The notes under the pieces were generated by a model, which made no database searches, was not told the DNA's origin, and saw only the letters and a program-made list of their open reading frames with translations. Below are positions 62,896 through 64,000 of a DNA stretch of 64,000 nt, in pieces. The position numbers and the translations under genes were made by a program. The DNA comes from a virus, in IMG/VR virus record IMGVR_UViG_3300036770_008442, positions 1-64,000 of that record, one strand, 5' to 3'. Position 1 is the stretch's first letter; each line of letters begins with the position of its first letter.

Positions 62896-63234
62896 CTATT
62901 TTTCATCAATATGGATGGTATAGTCTATTTTTTCTTCTATTTCATTGTCTAAGAAATACCTTAGATTTTCAATGAAAGAAGAAGAAATATTCTTATAGAC
63001 CACCAAAATATCTTGAGTTTTAGTACTATATATTCCTTGTATAATTTTCCTCTGAACTGTATAGTTTATGACAAATTCGGACTCGGATGTCAAAAATTCT
63101 AAGCTATATCCGAGTTCTCTAATAATTTTACCAATATCTACTATAAAAAAAGAAGACTCTGGACAATGTTTTTTCTTAGCCTCTTTCGGGGAGCAATTAG
63201 TAAGAATAAATCTTATTTCCCTTGCTCCCTCCAT
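62896..63234 (-). CDS. Unknown small protein (112 aa)
   Basis: An alpha/beta protein with no recognised family (IRFILTNCSPKEAKKKHCPE, SFFIVDIGKIIRELGYSL). It starts 2 nt after the preceding gene and ends 12 nt before the structural gene, so it belongs to the tail operon and may be an assembly factor. Confidence 0.5.
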   Translation of the reverse strand: MEGAREIRFILTNCSPKEAKKKHCPESSFFIVDIGKIIRELGYSLEFLTSESEFVINYTVQRKIIQGIYSTKTQDILVVYKNISSSFIENLRYFLDNEIEEKIDYTIHIDEK

Positions 63235-63236
63235 TA

Positions 63237-63581
63237 TTAGGCAATCTTTTCTTTAGAATCTAGAAAATTATCAGAATCAGATCCCTGAGGTAAATCGGAA
63301 TTCTGTAAATAATTAGAACCTAAAAAATCAAAAGAAGATCCAGAAACATTTTCATTAGAGTTGATGAGACCGGAAATAGATTCTCCCTCTATTCTTTCAG
63401 TATTTTTTCTCTCAGATTCAAGTTCTAAATTTTTAATTCTTTCCAAATGTCCGAGATGTAAATATTTACCCATCTCTTGGGATCTTCTATATCTTTCCCT
63501 CTGCTGATCTAAAGTTTCTTCTTTCCCTAAATACCCCAACTTTTTAGCAAGTTGTCTTCTTTGTCTTCTAGATTCACTCAT
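63237..63581 (-). CDS. Unknown small charged protein (114 aa)
   Basis: The N-terminal half is Arg/Gln-rich and helical (SRRQRRQLAKKLGYLG, RERYRRSQEMGKYLHLG); the C-terminal half is Ser/Asn/Asp-rich and probably unfolded. No family is recognised. It could bind nucleic acid or act as a chaperone; this is not shown. Confidence 0.45.
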   Translation of the reverse strand: MSESRRQRRQLAKKLGYLGKEETLDQQRERYRRSQEMGKYLHLGHLERIKNLELESERKNTERIEGESISGLINSNENVSGSSFDFLGSNYLQNSDLPQGSDSDNFLDSKEKIA

Positions 63582-63592
63582 TTTAGAATTTT

Positions 63593-64000
63593 TTAAATTG
63601 TACTTGATTTCGAAGGAGACGTACTTTGTATATCTATCCCCAAAACATATTTGAAAAGTTTTAAGAAGAGACCAGGGATAAAAATATCTTTAGCTTTTAC
63701 GACATCATTGGCTGGAATAAACATAAATTCCATCTCCTGTTCTTTCTGACTACCGTCTGTAATAGGATCTCTCTTTTCTATATTCGTAACATCAACCGCA
63801 AAGCAAGGTTGTTCGTGTTGGACGAATTTAGACGAAGTTACAGATCCAAGATAATACCATCTTTTATTATCAGAAACCTCGAATCCAGCTTCCTCGAGCA
63901 ACTCTCTTTTGGCCGTTGTCAATAAATCAGGATCTTCGTCTTCAGTTGTTCCTGTAATCAGGGTAACAGAATATCCTTCATCCCTGAATGGATTTTTTTC
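63593..64000 (-). CDS. Nudix hydrolase, C-terminal part (cut by window edge)
   Basis: The frame is open to base 64000, so the 5' end is missing; 135 residues are seen. The Nudix box is visible as a Gly (ITGTTEDED) followed by AKRELLEEAGFE, with about two extra residues between the first Glu and RExxEE compared with the usual pattern. Nudix enzymes hydrolyse nucleoside diphosphates linked to another moiety, such as ADP-ribose or NAD. With an NMN-adenylyltransferase domain elsewhere in the window, an NAD-related substrate is possible but not shown. Confidence 0.65.
   Translation of the reverse strand, partial: EKNPFRDEGYSVTLITGTTEDEDPDLLTTAKRELLEEAGFEVSDNKRWYYLGSVTSSKFVQHEQPCFAVDVTNIEKRDPITDGSQKEQEMEFMFIPANDVVKAKDIFIPGLFLKLFKYVLGIDIQSTSPSKSSTI

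Noticed and set aside
1-64000. tRNA genes, rRNA or insertion sequences
   Set aside because: I saw no cloverleaf with CCA-ready acceptor, no rRNA and no transposase; a tRNAscan run would be needed to be sure.

Overview
The window looks like part of the genome of a large tailed, contractile (T4-like) phage that infects a member of the Bacteroidota. The phage assignment rests on recognisable T4-type replication and recombination genes (gp32-like ssDNA-binding protein, gp61-like primase, UvsY-like mediator, UvsW-like helicase, RuvC-like resolvase). It also rests on a long tail and baseplate region (gp53-, gp27-, gp48/54-, gp5-, gp25- and gp6-like proteins, followed by very large wedge and fibre proteins). 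The Bacteroidota assignment is an inference from four things: a small histone-H1 (Hc1)-like gene, a DUF4494-like protein, a DUF6808-like envelope (spanin-like) protein, and start codons preceded by A-rich leaders without a clear Shine-Dalgarno sequence. Almost every gene is on the minus strand; the only plus-strand gene is a PhoH-like ATPase inside the tail region.

Layout from low to high coordinate (transcription mostly runs the other way). 1-938: 5' part of a GC-rich leucine-rich-repeat gene. 948-3191: small unknown genes plus the H1-like gene. 3248-7509: genes whose proteins share a short N-terminal motif ending in (L/I)-x-E, resembling T4 capsid-targeting sequences, together with a fused nucleic-acid-ligase/NMN-adenylyltransferase and a Pol-beta-type nucleotidyltransferase. 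7543-11896: UvsW, UvsY-like, a small protein, primase and gp32. 11969-16971: an unusual sugar/glycan module with a RuBisCO-like protein, cupin, sugar-nucleotidyltransferase, short GDPD-like phosphodiesterase, glycosyltransferase-like protein and two unknown genes. 16949-17981: RuvC-like resolvase and a small capsid-targeting-like protein. 18005-37591: tail-tube-like protein, large structural proteins, spanin-like protein and collagen-stalk fibres. 37775-38434 (+): PhoH. 38431-62883: propeller, PKD, wedge, gp6, gp25, an amidoligase/pentapeptide protein, a ribosomal-protein-S1-like protein, and the hub/spike/tube-initiator genes. 62896-64000: two small unknown genes and a Nudix hydrolase cut by the window edge.

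How the parts may work together: the 18-63 kb block builds the tail, baseplate and fibres. The 7.5-12 kb block copies and recombines DNA. The CTS-like proteins are candidates for packaging in the capsid and delivery with the DNA. The S1-like protein could bias host translation toward phage mRNA in a host that hardly uses Shine-Dalgarno pairing. The RuBisCO-like/cupin/nucleotidyltransferase/GDPD/glycosyltransferase group is best read as a phage-encoded route to an unusual activated sugar or polyol for glycan decoration, and is the strongest candidate for an undescribed system. A recurrent GATATATA/GATAAATA element 12-36 nt upstream of at least eleven start codons, with the related TATAAATA upstream of one more, probably marks phage promoters of the T4-late kind.
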